Notes under the pieces: model-generated
The model's database searches: none
What the model saw: the letters and a program-made list of their open reading frames with translations, nothing else
What the model was told of the DNA's origin: nothing
Program-made: the position numbers and the translations under genes
In this document: positions 10,001 through 20,025 of the stretch, one piece after another
How positions within the stretch are numbered: position 1 is the stretch's first letter
How the letters are laid out: each line of letters starts with the position of its first letter
Assembly (NCBI GenBank): GCA_905221605.1
Contig: CAJNDS010002523.1
Coordinates: 188,001 to 252,000 of the forward strand
Direction: 5' to 3'
Length of the DNA: 64,000 nucleotides
DNA from: Symbiodinium natans
Taxonomy: Eukaryota; Sar; Dinophyceae; Suessiales; Symbiodiniaceae

Positions 10001-11725
10001 AAAGGAATCAAACATCCTTGTTGGACAGTGACCTAGCCACCGCACGGCTGTCGCTTTGGGTTTTCCTCGATGTGCGCACCTCTAAGTTGGTGATCGACTG
10101 TGCCAGCTGCGAGATGGAGCTGCAAACAGCATCCACCTCCTCCTGCATGGTCTGCCTCACCTGAGCACTTAGCAAATGACTCACACGTCCGGAAAGGCTT
10201 GAGAGCGCTCCAGCACTGTAACCGTAAGGCAAGCAGGCTACACTCTTGGATGCTGCTGGCTTCCTGAGCCCTCCGCCTCCCAACTGAGGATCCGCCTGGC
10301 TGCCGAAATCTCCTGGGAAGCCACTGGAAAGTAACCCGTCACACCAGCAACAAGCCACGATACTGTTGCCTTTGACTGCGGCCCGAGATCGGGCTGAATC
10401 GCTGCAGTGCCCTAGTTGAAATGCTAAATGTCCGTTCTGTTGTCAACCCCCATCTCCTCCGGAGGCAGGCCCAGGTTCATGGCCACTGGGAGAAGCCTTC
10501 GAATAGAGTCCGCGTCGTGGTCCTCCATGGCCTGCGCCAGCTCAAGCTGGACGCCAGCCTCTCAGGTGCGAGGGTGTGTTTAACTATGGCTCACGGCCTC
10601 TTGAGCATGTCGCTGAGGGCTATCAAGGGCAAGATAAGGGTTTCTGTACAAATCGTCCCTCCTGAGCAAAAGGTAACTGAAGAAGACTCACACTGCTGGA
10701 GCTTTACTTGACCAGTCTATAGTCATTGTAGCCCACCTGCCAAGGAATTGATGAGGATTCTCTTCCACAGAGCACCCACCAGCCGTAAACCCAACAAAAT
10801 CGCATGTACGGCTTCTTCACCATTAATTGTTCAGCCCGCCTTTTCCACTTCACGCGTCTTGTCTCCTTCCTCCACTTTGCTGATGCGTCTTGGAGGCGAG
10901 GAGGCATGCGGCTGTGGCACTACCAGCCTAGGCGAAGCAGTGCGCTCTGTCACCAGAAAGTCTCTCCAATCTTCGCTTCTTGGGCCTTCTCATGACGAGG
11001 GACGCCAGCCCCAACCATTTCTTGGGTGCAAAAGCAAAAGGGCAACCCTAAACTCCTAAACGGCCACCCCAAGTCCAAGAACGCCCAGCAGCAAGGCCGG
11101 CTGGAGAGTGACCTTTGGGGCAGAGGCTGCCGGCGGCACTGCGGGCGGCGACGGGGTTTTGTGCAACGAGGCGCCTGGCAAGGTCCAAAAAACTCGTAGG
11201 ATTTTCGGAGTTCCCGACACAACCCCTGAATCCTAAGCTCCAACCCTCAACCCCAACCCCGTCCTGGTGGAGGCTTCTGCACATTGACCTCTGGAAGCGG
11301 TTCCACGGCCTCCGGCTGAGCTTCCTGAGGATCTGGGGCAGAGTGCGCGGGGGAGGGTGGGGGGGGGGGATCAGGTTGAGGGTTCTGGGGGGCCTTCGGG
11401 CTTGAGGGATTTGGTAGTAGGAATTGATGGAGCTTGATCCGGGTTTTTTTCTAGCTGGGAAAGCGTGAAAGTCTTACTTCTGCTTGTGTCCAGGCTCTTG
11501 AATCTTGGTGACGGCGGTTGGCCTCACGAAAAGGCCGTGCTCTGGCTTGCAGTCGAAGTAGCACTTGCCCTTGACGCTGCCATTGTTCTTCCCGGCCTTC
11601 TCGTCCAGCTCAATGCCCATCCACTCACCGGCCGCGAACTCCGTGGCACCAATAAACTTCACTGTCCCACACAGCTGCGTCTGGGCGACCGTCACCCGGT
11701 CGCCCGGTCGAAATGTCCGAGCCAT
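7010..11725 (-). CDS. CAP-Gly / EF-hand / IQ-motif protein (multi-exon)
   Basis: Predicted Ca2+/calmodulin-linked, microtubule-associated protein. Exon 11478-11725 starts at ATG and encodes a CAP-Gly domain (residues 1-82) with 'GEWMGIELDEKAGKNNGSV' and 'CYFDC', ending at a GTAAGA donor. Pro/Glu-rich pieces at 11.3 and 11.1 kb and an exon near 10.73-10.98 kb follow. Exons 10033-10312, 9100-9973, 8070-8621 and 7824-7998 join in phase. The 9100-9973 exon holds a canonical EF-hand ('DLNGDGIITRDE'), then a basic segment with an IQ-like motif 'VQAMARGRQARQ'. The 8.6 and 8.0 kb exons repeat a module starting 'AEKLWMGY'. Exons 7541-7675 ('AAQKIQAAYLGRKIRQ') and 7438-7488 ('AAARIQAAHLGRVLRQ') are IQ motifs. 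Exon 7010-7090 ends at TGA. The 7824/7675 phase is bridged only by a tentative exon near 7.72 kb. It could be two genes, but strand, order and domain logic favour one. Confidence 0.7.
8065..9482. repeat. Near-identical 388-bp duplication inside a gene
   Basis: Bases 8065-8452 and 9095-9482 are almost identical (offset 1030 bp; only a few substitutions, such as ctcgCtgc against ctcgCcgc). Both copies encode the coiled-coil/IQ module 'ALAEAQQDIAAIRASKQ...SSLQ'. Identity stops sharply at the module edges. A second, more diverged repeat (about 7850-7998 against 8473-8621, offset 623) covers the 'AEKLWMGY' module. This shows stepwise tandem exon duplication, the larger copy being very recent or homogenised by gene conversion. 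Confidence 0.9.
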
Positions 11726-11840
11726 GGCCAGTCGTAGAGAAAAATCCCTAGCTTAGAAAGTCCAACGAAGCGGCCGCAGCCCGGCCAAGCACAACATGTC
11801 TTCTGCGTTACGAACCTGACATGGCATGTGATTCTTGCCT

Positions 11841-12065
11841 ATGGATGCTGAGAACTGTTCTGCCTATGGCAGGGCCTCCACAACGCAGCATCGGAATAAT
11901 GACAACGCATTCGGCACACACGCACTACAGCGAACTTTGCCAGAAGGCACCAGCGCTCCTGCAACCACAAGCAGTGCTCCAACTGCAGATGCGCTTTTCT
12001 CGTTCTATGCTACGACAGCCTCCACTCAAGCACAACCTTGGGCCCTCAGTTCTAGAAGCCACTGA
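11841..12065 (+). CDS. Small unassigned ORF
   Basis: It starts at ATG (11841) and stays open to a stop at 12065. It encodes about 74 residues beginning 'MDAENCSAYGRASTTQ' and becoming Ala/Ser/Thr-rich. The third-position bias fits coding better than the overlapping frame that starts at 11821. It lies about 115 bp upstream of, and divergent from, the CAP-Gly gene start. It may be a first exon; no domain recognised. Confidence 0.4.
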   Translation: MDAENCSAYGRASTTQHRNNDNAFGTHALQRTLPEGTSAPATTSSAPTADALFSFYATTASTQAQPWALSSRSH

Positions 12066-12789
12066 AAACCTAAACCCATGACTCATGACCCATGACCCAT
12101 GAACCCACAAAAGCTGCACACCATCCCCAAGAGCTGAAGCCGAGTGGCGAAGCTGCGGCCCCGTGATCTTCCTGAGAGGCACCGGCTTTTCGGGGCTCAG
12201 GATGGCCCTTTTTTGGGCTTCAAGAATCTCGACACCACCTGCACCCTGCATCCCGCATCCCGGGCCAAAAACAAAACAGAAGCCATGATTTGCACTCAGA
12301 TATGTGTGTGTCCTTGCCTCCAGCATCCAATTAACATTGTGGACTCGATGCCCCTTCCCCAACATCTCAAAATCACCCCGCAAGCGTGTCAGCTTAATGA
12401 GGCGAGAAGGTTGCTGGGGACTCGGGGTTCAGAAAGTTCAGAATCTCGAGTGGCATAGTGGTTCTTCAAGGATTTGATTTTAAGCGCGGAGCCCATCCGA
12501 AGCATCGAGCCCGAGTCACTTTCTAGGCCATGGTACCGACAAAAGCGAAACAGATCTACTTGAGAGAGCCCAAAATTGCTAACTGTTTGTCGAAGTCGAA
12601 ACCGAGCCCCCTCGGAAACCCAAAAAATTGCCGCTCTGCACCAGGCGTCGTTACCTGGCCGGGTCTCAATGGGCCCTTCGCGGCCATAGCAGCCTCCTTC
12701 CGAAACGCGGCTGAACAGCACAGGGCACTGGGGCTTGGTAGGAGTCCCTCATGCTACAAGGCCACACAAGGCCACACGCCAGCTCGCCG

Positions 12790-14369
12790 CTACACGATTC
12801 TACGAAGATCGCTTCCGGTAGGGTCCTCAGCAAGTACAGGAGCCAGCCTCTGGACCAAGTCGTCCTGTCGCAGCTGTCGATGACACTCTCTCTCACACAC
12901 ACACTCTCTTCTTCTTCTTCTCCTTCTTCTTCTTCTTCTACGGGGTTGAGGGCTCTCTCTCTCTCCCTCTCCCTCTCTCTGCCGCGCCATCCCCGAGAGT
13001 CTCGCTGTGCAGGGGCACGAAAAGCAGGCCAGGCACAGCATGACCGCATACCCCCCTTCATTCTTTAGCCCATGACCTCAACCTGTCGATGAATGGATGA
13101 TTGGGATAGATAGGTGCTTGGATTCATGCACTTCGCACAGAGGGCCTCTCTCTACCGGTCATCTTCAATCGAAAGCTCTGTCCCAAGATGCCAAGAGTCA
13201 GGCATTGTCAGCCTTTCAAATTGGGCATCTTGGTCATCGTGCGGCACACAGTGCTTTTTTGGGGCCTTGTCCAAGGCATCGGCCCACTTGATGTTTCGAG
13301 TTCCCAGCTCCTTAGTCAAACACTACTCTTCAGTCGGCTCGCTGACCAAGCAAGTATCACGTACGTTCCGACCTTAGTTCATCATCATTGCTGTGTTTCT
13401 CCCCGTGTTCGCCATTCTGTCAAAACCACTTGTGCTGCTTGCCACTTCCCTCCAAGTCGACAAGTATTGTCAGCACTATCCTACAACCATACACTCTAAG
13501 CTAGGCAGTCAGGCCTCGACATCGTTTCTGAATCGCATGTATGAAAGAAAGGCGGGTAGAGAAGCACTAACCCAAGCAAGACACGTTCAAACGAATGCCT
13601 CGCTTTGGAACCCTCACCCCTCACCCCCCATGTAATGGAGGGTTTGAAAGGTCAGCTTGTCAATTGATGCGGCTGTCGATGACTCGACCACGCTGGCATT
13701 TCAAGCTTGCGTTCGCAGTCGTAGACCGTAAACACAACAGCGGTGCGGAGTCTCACAGATCGGCGTCAGACCTGACCGCTAGTGGATGCATTGTTGTGGC
13801 CTCGCTTCTGCACCAGCCGATCGGTGGGACCTGAAAGCTCTCGACCCTTCACCCGAAACCCTGAAAGCTGTACATCCCAAGTTCCTCATCATTCACCGAG
13901 CGGCTGTTCGGAGCTCCTTTACGCTCATGTCGCGGCACTTCTGCACGAAGTCCTCCACTGGCGCCTCTGCCTCCTCATCCTCCTTGGCCTCCGCCTGCTG
14001 ATGGCTCAGCTTTGGGTGCCAAAATCTCGACCCTGTAACACACCTGCCTGCGGGTGTTGGGTCGCTTCTGCTACGTTTGTTCGGCTGCGATAGAAGCCGA
14101 TGATCACACGAGCGACACACCCGGGAATGTAGCCCGAAAACCTTGCAAAACCTCTTTTGCAGTCACAAAAGCCCTGTTACAAGCCCCAAACCCCCGACAA
14201 ATCCCTCTAGAAGGTCTTGTGTTGTGGAAACCCTGGAACATTGGACTGAGGCTCAACTCTCGCGGCCTCGGCGGTTGCCTCCACCGACCCAGCTCCGGAG
14301 CTCGGCTCGGTAGGGGAAGGAGAGCCTGAAGTTTTTAACATTTGAAGCTCCCAGTTGTATTGGGAGAAA

Positions 14370-14406
<37 letters not shown>

Positions 14407-15589
14407 GGTGTCTTTATGTATAAGAAAAATCAGAGGAAGAGTTTTGCGGGGGTTGGAGGGGGGAGGCTATCGAGCGTAAGGGCCTTATAGGGCTTAGGGG
14501 TTTAGGGCTTTTGGGAGGTTTCTCGGATTCTTTTCATCCGCCTGCTGAGCCTGTTGACACTCCGCAGGGACAAGTCGAGGACTCAGAACGCCCAAACGTT
14601 TGTCCAAACTTCTGTCCGAACTTCTGTCCATGGGAATCCAAAGCCATTAGGTGTGTGAGCTTCAAGAAACAGGAGGTTGGTTGGATTTGCCAGGTCTTCG
14701 TGGCTCCTGTTGTGTTCTTTCCACCTGCCCACAAGTTCACACCACACTGCCGAGACCGAAGCGCGTCCGGACAGATCTAGGGCATGAGCAAGAAGGTTGG
14801 AGAAGACTCAGCAACAACCCACAACAGCGAGCCGTACTGGCCGACCTAGACACCCGAGAGCCAGACAAAGACACACGCACACACACACACACACACAGAG
14901 AGACAGAGCGGACACACCACTTTGCACAGAATCTCAGGATTTGGACGCTCGTCTCGAAGGAGGCATTGAGCTTGCAAATGCTTTCAAGCACAGGGATTCG
15001 AGTCTAAGGAGGGGAGTCTGGCAGCCTCAAACCCCACGCAACCCTAGCCTCTAAAGCTCGGGGGCGCCAGGCATGTGAAACTCGGTGCCTATGCAATCCC
15101 TTATGCAAACCATGTATCCATGGATGGCGCCCGTTCGGAGGTCGAACAAACCTGAGCTTCGGTGCCGAAAAGGAAGCTTCCTGGGCTTCTCGAGGCTCAC
15201 AAAGGAATGCACCACCGAACGCAAAAGTAAAAACCTTGCATTGCTTGGCATGGTAAGCTCACCATGCAATGAAGCCGTCGCATGGTGTGTTCACACATTC
15301 GGCCCTGGTCAACTTCCACGTATGGCACAGAGCCGTTTGGGAAACCCGTCGTGAATTATAAAGTGAATTCTGCTAAAATCACCGTCATCAGTAACCAGCA
15401 CAGTAGAGTAAGAGGAGAGCGCAAATTTCCTGTGAGAAACGGACCGAGCGAACTCCAAGCCCACCGCAAATACCCGCAGCCCTAAACCCTCAACCCAGGC
15501 GCGCTTCGCCAGATCATCCTTGTCGAAAATGTCCGACGTGTCGACTCCACTGTCCATTAGCTCAGCCTTGATCTCTCTTGCTCGCATTC
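12790..15589 (-). CDS. Protein with MSVKEL/REIKAEL motifs (spliced)
   Basis: Minus-strand exons of what is probably one gene. Exon 15495-15589 (TGCACAG acceptor, GGGTTGAG donor) encodes 'REIKAELMDSGVDTSDIF' and 'KDDLAKR'. An exon-like frame at 15051-15269 follows. An exon ending at 13897 (donor GTGAATG) encodes 'EDFVQKCRDMSVKELRTAAR'. Exon 13156-13310 encodes 'ELGTRNIKWADALDKAPKK' and ends '...ELSIEDD' before GTAGAG. A terminal frame at 12790 to about 12890 reads 'HRQLRQDDLVQRLAPVLA...' to TAG. From memory, 'MSVKEL...G(V/I)DTS...DL' segments recur in dinoflagellate proteins and resemble short helix-extended-loop (SAP-like) units. Phases between 13897 and 13310 do not match directly, so an exon is missing or these are two genes. 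Confidence 0.45.
12893..12990. repeat. CTT and CT microsatellites
   Basis: (CA)n, then (CTT)n, then (CT)n in tandem over about 100 bp, producing Glu-rich and Arg/Glu artefact frames. It lies immediately upstream (minus-strand sense) of the terminal exon at 12790. Confidence 0.9.
14373..14407. repeat. (GA)n microsatellite
   Basis: An almost pure GA run in a non-coding stretch. G-rich, degenerate TTTAGGG words follow at 14480-14515. Confidence 0.95.
14873..14900. repeat. (CA)n microsatellite
   Basis: A short CA run in a presumed intron or intergenic sequence. Confidence 0.95.
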
Positions 15590-15853
15590 CTGTGCAGGTT
15601 TTCCACGCCACTCTGCAGCGGAGGGACATGGCACTTCCTTCTCTTGAGTTCCTTGCGCATAGCCTAGGGTACTGGAACAACAACACTCAACCCCTCCCCG
15701 CCCCGCCGAGAACTTTGCCATGAAATTTGGGTCGAAGCCTTCTGGTGCACTTCGTAAAACGAGCAACTTGACCTCGACATTCCCGACACATCAGACATCA
15801 CCAGGTTCCTAGGTCCTAAAAGACCAAGCCGCCCCAATTAAGCCGGTCCTTGG

Positions 15854-16048
15854 ATGTCCGCCCGGAGCGCTTCATCAGCAGCTGCAGATCGGCTTGAAAT
15901 CAGTGCCCTCCAAGGACAACAACATGCGAGGCGCGCAAGCGTTTTATCAGGCAAGACAGCAGGTGAGGATGAGGGGGTTCTGCAAGATTCTGCAGTACAG
16001 GCTTTGGCGGTTGAGGTCAAGTCTGTAGAAATCTACGGTGCGCTTTGA
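15854..16048 (+). CDS. Small ORF or first exon
   Basis: An ATG-initiated 64-codon frame, 'MSARSASSAAADRLEISAL...', with a Ser/Ala-rich start then a helical, acidic part. A GTGAGG donor-like site after 'SGKTA' could shorten it to a first exon of about 37 codons. It lies upstream of, and divergent from, the 15.6 kb minus-strand gene. No family recognised. Confidence 0.45.
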   Translation: MSARSASSAAADRLEISALQGQQHARRASVLSGKTAGEDEGVLQDSAVQALAVEVKSVEIYGAL

Positions 16049-16571
16049 TGCAGGCGACAAAGCTTTCGCAGTTCTCGCAGAATTCAGAGATCTGGCGTGC
16101 AAAAGCACCTGGCGTTCAAATGCCGCGCACCCACAAAGCTGCCGTCGCCGCGCTGGGCGCGCAAAACTAGAAGTACCACGAACCTGGGGATAGCGATCGG
16201 GCGGGGATCTGTAGTGACATGGCCAGCTGCAGCTGTGCCTGGAGTAGCTCGTGAGCTGAATGGGTAGCTTGCCACTTCTGTTTGGCTGACTTGTTGGCAC
16301 CTAGCTCGCCGAAGAGCCTTGATGGGACTCGTTTCCCATAGGTCTAGGATATGAAAAGGACACAATTTAAGGGCGGTGCCGTTCAGGGCCACGCCTAAGG
16401 TAAGGGGTAAGCCGGCTTCTGAAAAGGTTCTTGCAGAGTTACAGAGATTATTGAGCTCCCGAAGACATGACTGGCTAAGGCCTCAAAGACCAAGGATGCA
16501 CGGAACGCGACACAACACTGCTTTAATTGCTAAGCAGGGCCCTTTCAGCCTTGGCCCTGATTGCACCTTAC

Positions 16572-16676
16572 CACTCTGGCCCGACCCCAGCAGCACCATA
16601 TCTTCATATCCCTGCGGCACCAAGCAACCAGGGAAGTCCAACGAGGAAGAGTCTGCGTCGCATCTGCGCTCGCCAT
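16572..16676 (-). CDS. Putative first exon, Trp-rich
   Basis: ATG at 16676, 35 codons, ending exactly at a GTAAGG donor. The peptide starts 'MASADATQTLPRWTSL' and is Trp/Cys/Arg-rich. Start, donor and phase are tidy. However, plus-strand frames over 16376-16813 are also open and end at a GTAAGT donor at 16814, so strand assignment is uncertain. Confidence 0.4.
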
Positions 16677-16776
16677 GGGAGCGACTGCGAGGACATCTGT
16701 CTGCCCCTCATTGCTGTGAAGGCAGGCTATTGGCCACGAAAGCTTGCAGTGAGGTGAAACCTGCATCATCGTCAGC

Positions 16777-16813
16777 ATGGCGACTCGGAACTCGAGCTAT
16801 TCTGGTTCAGGAG
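16777..16813 (+). CDS. Possible short first exon
   Basis: ATG at 16777 ('MATRNSSYSGSG') runs straight into a consensus GTAAGT donor. A second frame ending '...AILVQE' reaches the same donor. The next exon was not located. It competes with the minus-strand exon at 16572-16676. Confidence 0.3.
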
Positions 16814-17112
16814 GTAAGTTGTCGGGACTGCTGGGAGAGATAGCAGAGATATCAAAGCTGCACAAGCCCACGAAGGCCTCTTGCCAATTCGTGGCTGCGC
16901 TTGGACAAAAACACAAAACTCTGCGGGGCAAGCGGGGGTTCAAGCTTACATCTTGCCAGGGCTTAACTAATCCTTTTCCAAGGGGACTTCGGTGATTGGA
17001 AGTCTGCCAGCAAACGAACGTCTCAAATAGCAACCAGAAACCTCTTTCGCCTCTTCTTTCCGCAATCCTCGCACCCCAGCCCTCAGCCCTAAACCTGTTC
17101 ATGCCCACGCAG

Positions 17113-17225
17113 TGCTCAGAGCCCCAACAATTATCAAGGATGCCTGGCTGTACCAGTGCGAACTCTTGGAATTTGGGGAATTTCCGTCAGTTCAAACCCC
17201 TGAGCCCAAGCCGCCACAGTGTCTT
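17113..17225 (+). CDS. Internal exon of an unassigned gene
   Basis: An acceptor CCCACGCAG precedes 113 bp encoding 'LRAPTIIKDAWLYQCELLEF' and a Pro-rich tail, ending at a GTGAGC donor. Length fits 2 + 37 codons. A convincing isolated exon. It may pair with exons near 16.8 or 18.0 kb on the same strand; function unknown. Confidence 0.5.
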
Positions 17226-17662
17226 GTGAGCGTCCGACTCAGCAAGCCACAGCGCGGCAGTCAGCATAAGAAGGCACACTGGCAGACCTCAGAAGCAGTG
17301 CTGCACATTCTCTAAACCAACCCATGTCGCCAGAACTTTCTGCCGAGCTTCAGAAGGGCTTCGGGCTTGGGCGCCCCAACTTCACACCCAGGGTGAAAGG
17401 TTGTTGGGCTCTTGGCTTCTGGGGTGGGAGATTCGACTCTCTCACAACATATGGTAGCTCCCGCAAAATGGATTACGGAGTTGCACTCGCAAGGCGAAGT
17501 CCGCGATTCCCTCTGCGAAAAAAACCTTCCGTATCTCTCCCGCAAACTCCACAGCTCCTCACTTGCATGAAGGTTCGACCCTCAACCCAAAACTCGCGGA
17601 CTGCAGAATGTCTATGCCCCTTGACAATTGCCGCAACTGATTTGACATGAATAAAGTTGCCA

Positions 17663-17765
17663 ATACATATATATATATATACATATTTGTTATCTATTTA
17701 ATTACTTAGTTATATATGTAGATATATTTGTTTGTATGTGCAAGTCTGTATATGTGTGTGTGTGC
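17663..17765. repeat. AT/GT-rich simple sequence
   Basis: TA repeats, then TTA-type and TG repeats. Non-coding. Confidence 0.9.
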
Positions 17766-17959
17766 ATTTCAAGACGAAACTTGTTCAAACAAATCTGCCA
17801 GATGGTTGCAGCCGCCCTTTTCTTCTTCGCCCCCTCGGGCAGCAAGGCCGAATTAGGCCCCTCCGCTCGCCGCGAACTGCTCAATCCGCCGACGGATCTC
17901 AGTTTTCCAAGCGCTGCTGGGGCATCCCGGTGTTCTTGAGTGAGGTCGGGTGTACAGTG

Positions 17960-18207
17960 TTTTTAGATCAGGGGCCCGGGTTCCGAACTGTGAGTTTTGG
18001 TCAAGATCCCTCGAGTCGAGCCAAGGTCATCAACGGCAAAATCCAGATGCAACAAAGGTACACGGGTGAGCTCCTCGTCATCTCCCTTGGCTGTGGTGCA
18101 CTGACGTGTTCGACAACAAATTGGCCCTCTGTGAGGGCTGTACCCGAGTTGCTTGACACATTTGAAGCCATGTGTGCAGTCAGGTGCAGTCCTGCCTCCA
18201 ATGTCTG
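17960..18207 (+). CDS. Unassigned coding region
   Basis: A plus-strand frame ending at 18207 with good third-position bias: 'DPSSRAKVINGKIQMQQRYT', then a hydrophobic 'LLVISLGCGALTC' and 'VPELLDTFEAM'. The 5' border is not fixed; the portion before about 17990 is doubtful. No family named with confidence. Confidence 0.45.
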
Positions 18208-18912
18208 AGGTGCCATGCAAGCGGTCATAGCTCTGAGGCTGCCTCTCCTCAAACTGTAGAAATCTCCTCTGTTGACTATCGAGCAGCGAAGGCAGCCTCC
18301 ACTGCCGACAGGGTCAGCTGCACCACCTTTCCCCGGAGAACTTCAAAAGCAGCTGAGAGCGGTATTTTAGGTTAATGAGGTGGTAGGCTTTGAAGCTGAG
18401 CGCCACCACGGTGACGCTCAAACGATCTGGCTATTGAAGAACGAACAGAGAAAAGGCAAAGCCAGACAGGTTAATGACTGCTCAAGTGCCACATGCAGTG
18501 CAGGCTGTCGAAGCCGCACAGGAACTGTCTTCAACATTGCAACATCCATGTCGCGGTATGCAGCTGTGCTTAGCAAGAACAAGCGCAGGCAAGTTCATCG
18601 AGGCGCAAAGCTCAGGGTCCAAATGCCGAAGCACTGCCCAGCATAGTGGCAGATCCAAGCCCGGGTGTATCCCGAAACTCTTTAGGAGCCCCCTTTTCCT
18701 AAACCAACTTGCCTGCTGGCGGGAGAGCTTCATGTCACGAATGCAGAGTAGCAGCTCTTGGGTCAGCGATGTGTCGAAAACCTTGGCTTCGGCTGTTCGG
18801 CTTCTGGACCTGTGCCGCCTAAACGCGAATAACTAACATCCGCGTTCTACATGATGTATAAGGAACAATGCGGAACATCTGAACTTAAAGCGGCTTCCTT
18901 GAGCTAGAACCC

Positions 18913-18962
18913 TCCCCTCATCCACGGCTCGGGAGCCGTGGGGTCGTCTGAGTTGATGGAGA
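18913..18962 (-). CDS. Short exon candidate
   Basis: After a T-rich acceptor (GGTTTTTTCAG) a short frame reads 'VSINSDDPTAPEPWMRGG' before a GT. A small possible internal exon. An ATG-bearing frame 'MASSKAKATSRKPN' lies just upstream at about 19032. Confidence 0.3.
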
Positions 18963-20020
18963 CCTGAAAAAACCGCAACGTCATATGCCTGTTAGGCTTC
19001 CGGCTCGTCGCCTTGGCCTTTGAGGAGGCCATGTGGATTGTAACAAATTGTTGTTGATTTTGTTGTTGATGCAGCTCACATCTAAACATGCCCGGATCTG
19101 TGTAACACGCCACTGCAACCTGCATATGCACATGTGCTACAGTGCAACAACGCAGAACGCGCAGTGCGGGCGGGCGGGCGGGCGTGAGGGTGCGTGTGCG
19201 TCTGTGTGTCTGAAAGTCAGTGTGTCTGTGTATCTGCTGAGTCGCTGCATGCTGTATGCAAAGTGAGAGCAAGGTTCTAATTGCCAGGATAACCGGTGAT
19301 TCTCAGGTGAAAGGACCCGAGACTTGGTGTGGAGATATGTAAAAGTGTATGTGTGCGTGTGGGTGGGTGCTTGTGTACACCCGGCCTTTGCCCCGGCTTG
19401 TAGAAGCGTCGCCAGCGGATGCTGAGGCCAGGGTGGGGCACCCTGGAAGAACGAGAATCTGGGGCTTTGAGTTTCGAGCTCTGTCATAGGCTGACAGGTT
19501 TGTTCAGGACCCCAGGTTTTTCAAACGCATCATCAAGCGAAGCCCTGAAGTCTGCCCCACAACCCATGCAAATCTCCTGACTGCCGCGCCTCCTCGTACG
19601 ACCAAGCCCCCGTCTCTAGGGAGGAGGTTGGGCAGACCTCGAAGTGCACGCCTGTCTCAAGTTTTGAAGGTCTGGGTGTGAACAGAAGGTTGCAAACTTG
19701 AAATTCTGCAAATAAGGCTGAGGAACCCGATCCGACAACATGCAGTCACCATGACCGAATTTTCGAGGCTTCTGGGCTGAAGCTGGCATGAATCTTTCAC
19801 GCCCAATGGCGACAGCTCGGCCATTTAGCCACTTTACTACTGTACACTTCAGAAGGATCCAGGTGCAGGTAGCTCTTGCGACATCGAGACATTGCCGTTG
19901 CTTCGGCTTCTCTCCCTGCATTCAAAACCAAGAGGACGCGGAGCCCTAACAGCCAACACACAAAACTGCCGCGACGCTTTCGGAGTCGCAATACTTGTGG
20001 CTGACCCTTCCAGGCCCTTG
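18963..20020. other. No gene recognised
   Basis: Apart from the ATG-bearing frame near 19032, this stretch holds short GT/TG runs (about 19190-19235 and 19345-19380), TTG repeats near 19048 and mixed sequence with no convincing exon. It is probably an intron or intergenic. Confidence 0.6.
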
Positions 20021-20025
20021 CCTGT

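Noticed and set aside
12666-13061. 131-codon minus-strand frame with poly-Glu and Arg-Glu repeats
   Set aside because: Driven by CTT/CT microsatellites; the real coding part is a different frame ending at 12790.
17732-17940. Plus 'MVAAALFFFAPSGSKAEL' and minus 'EIRRRIEQFAASGGA' readings of the same bases
   Set aside because: Both look coding and each has one plausible border; I could not decide and do not list either as a gene.
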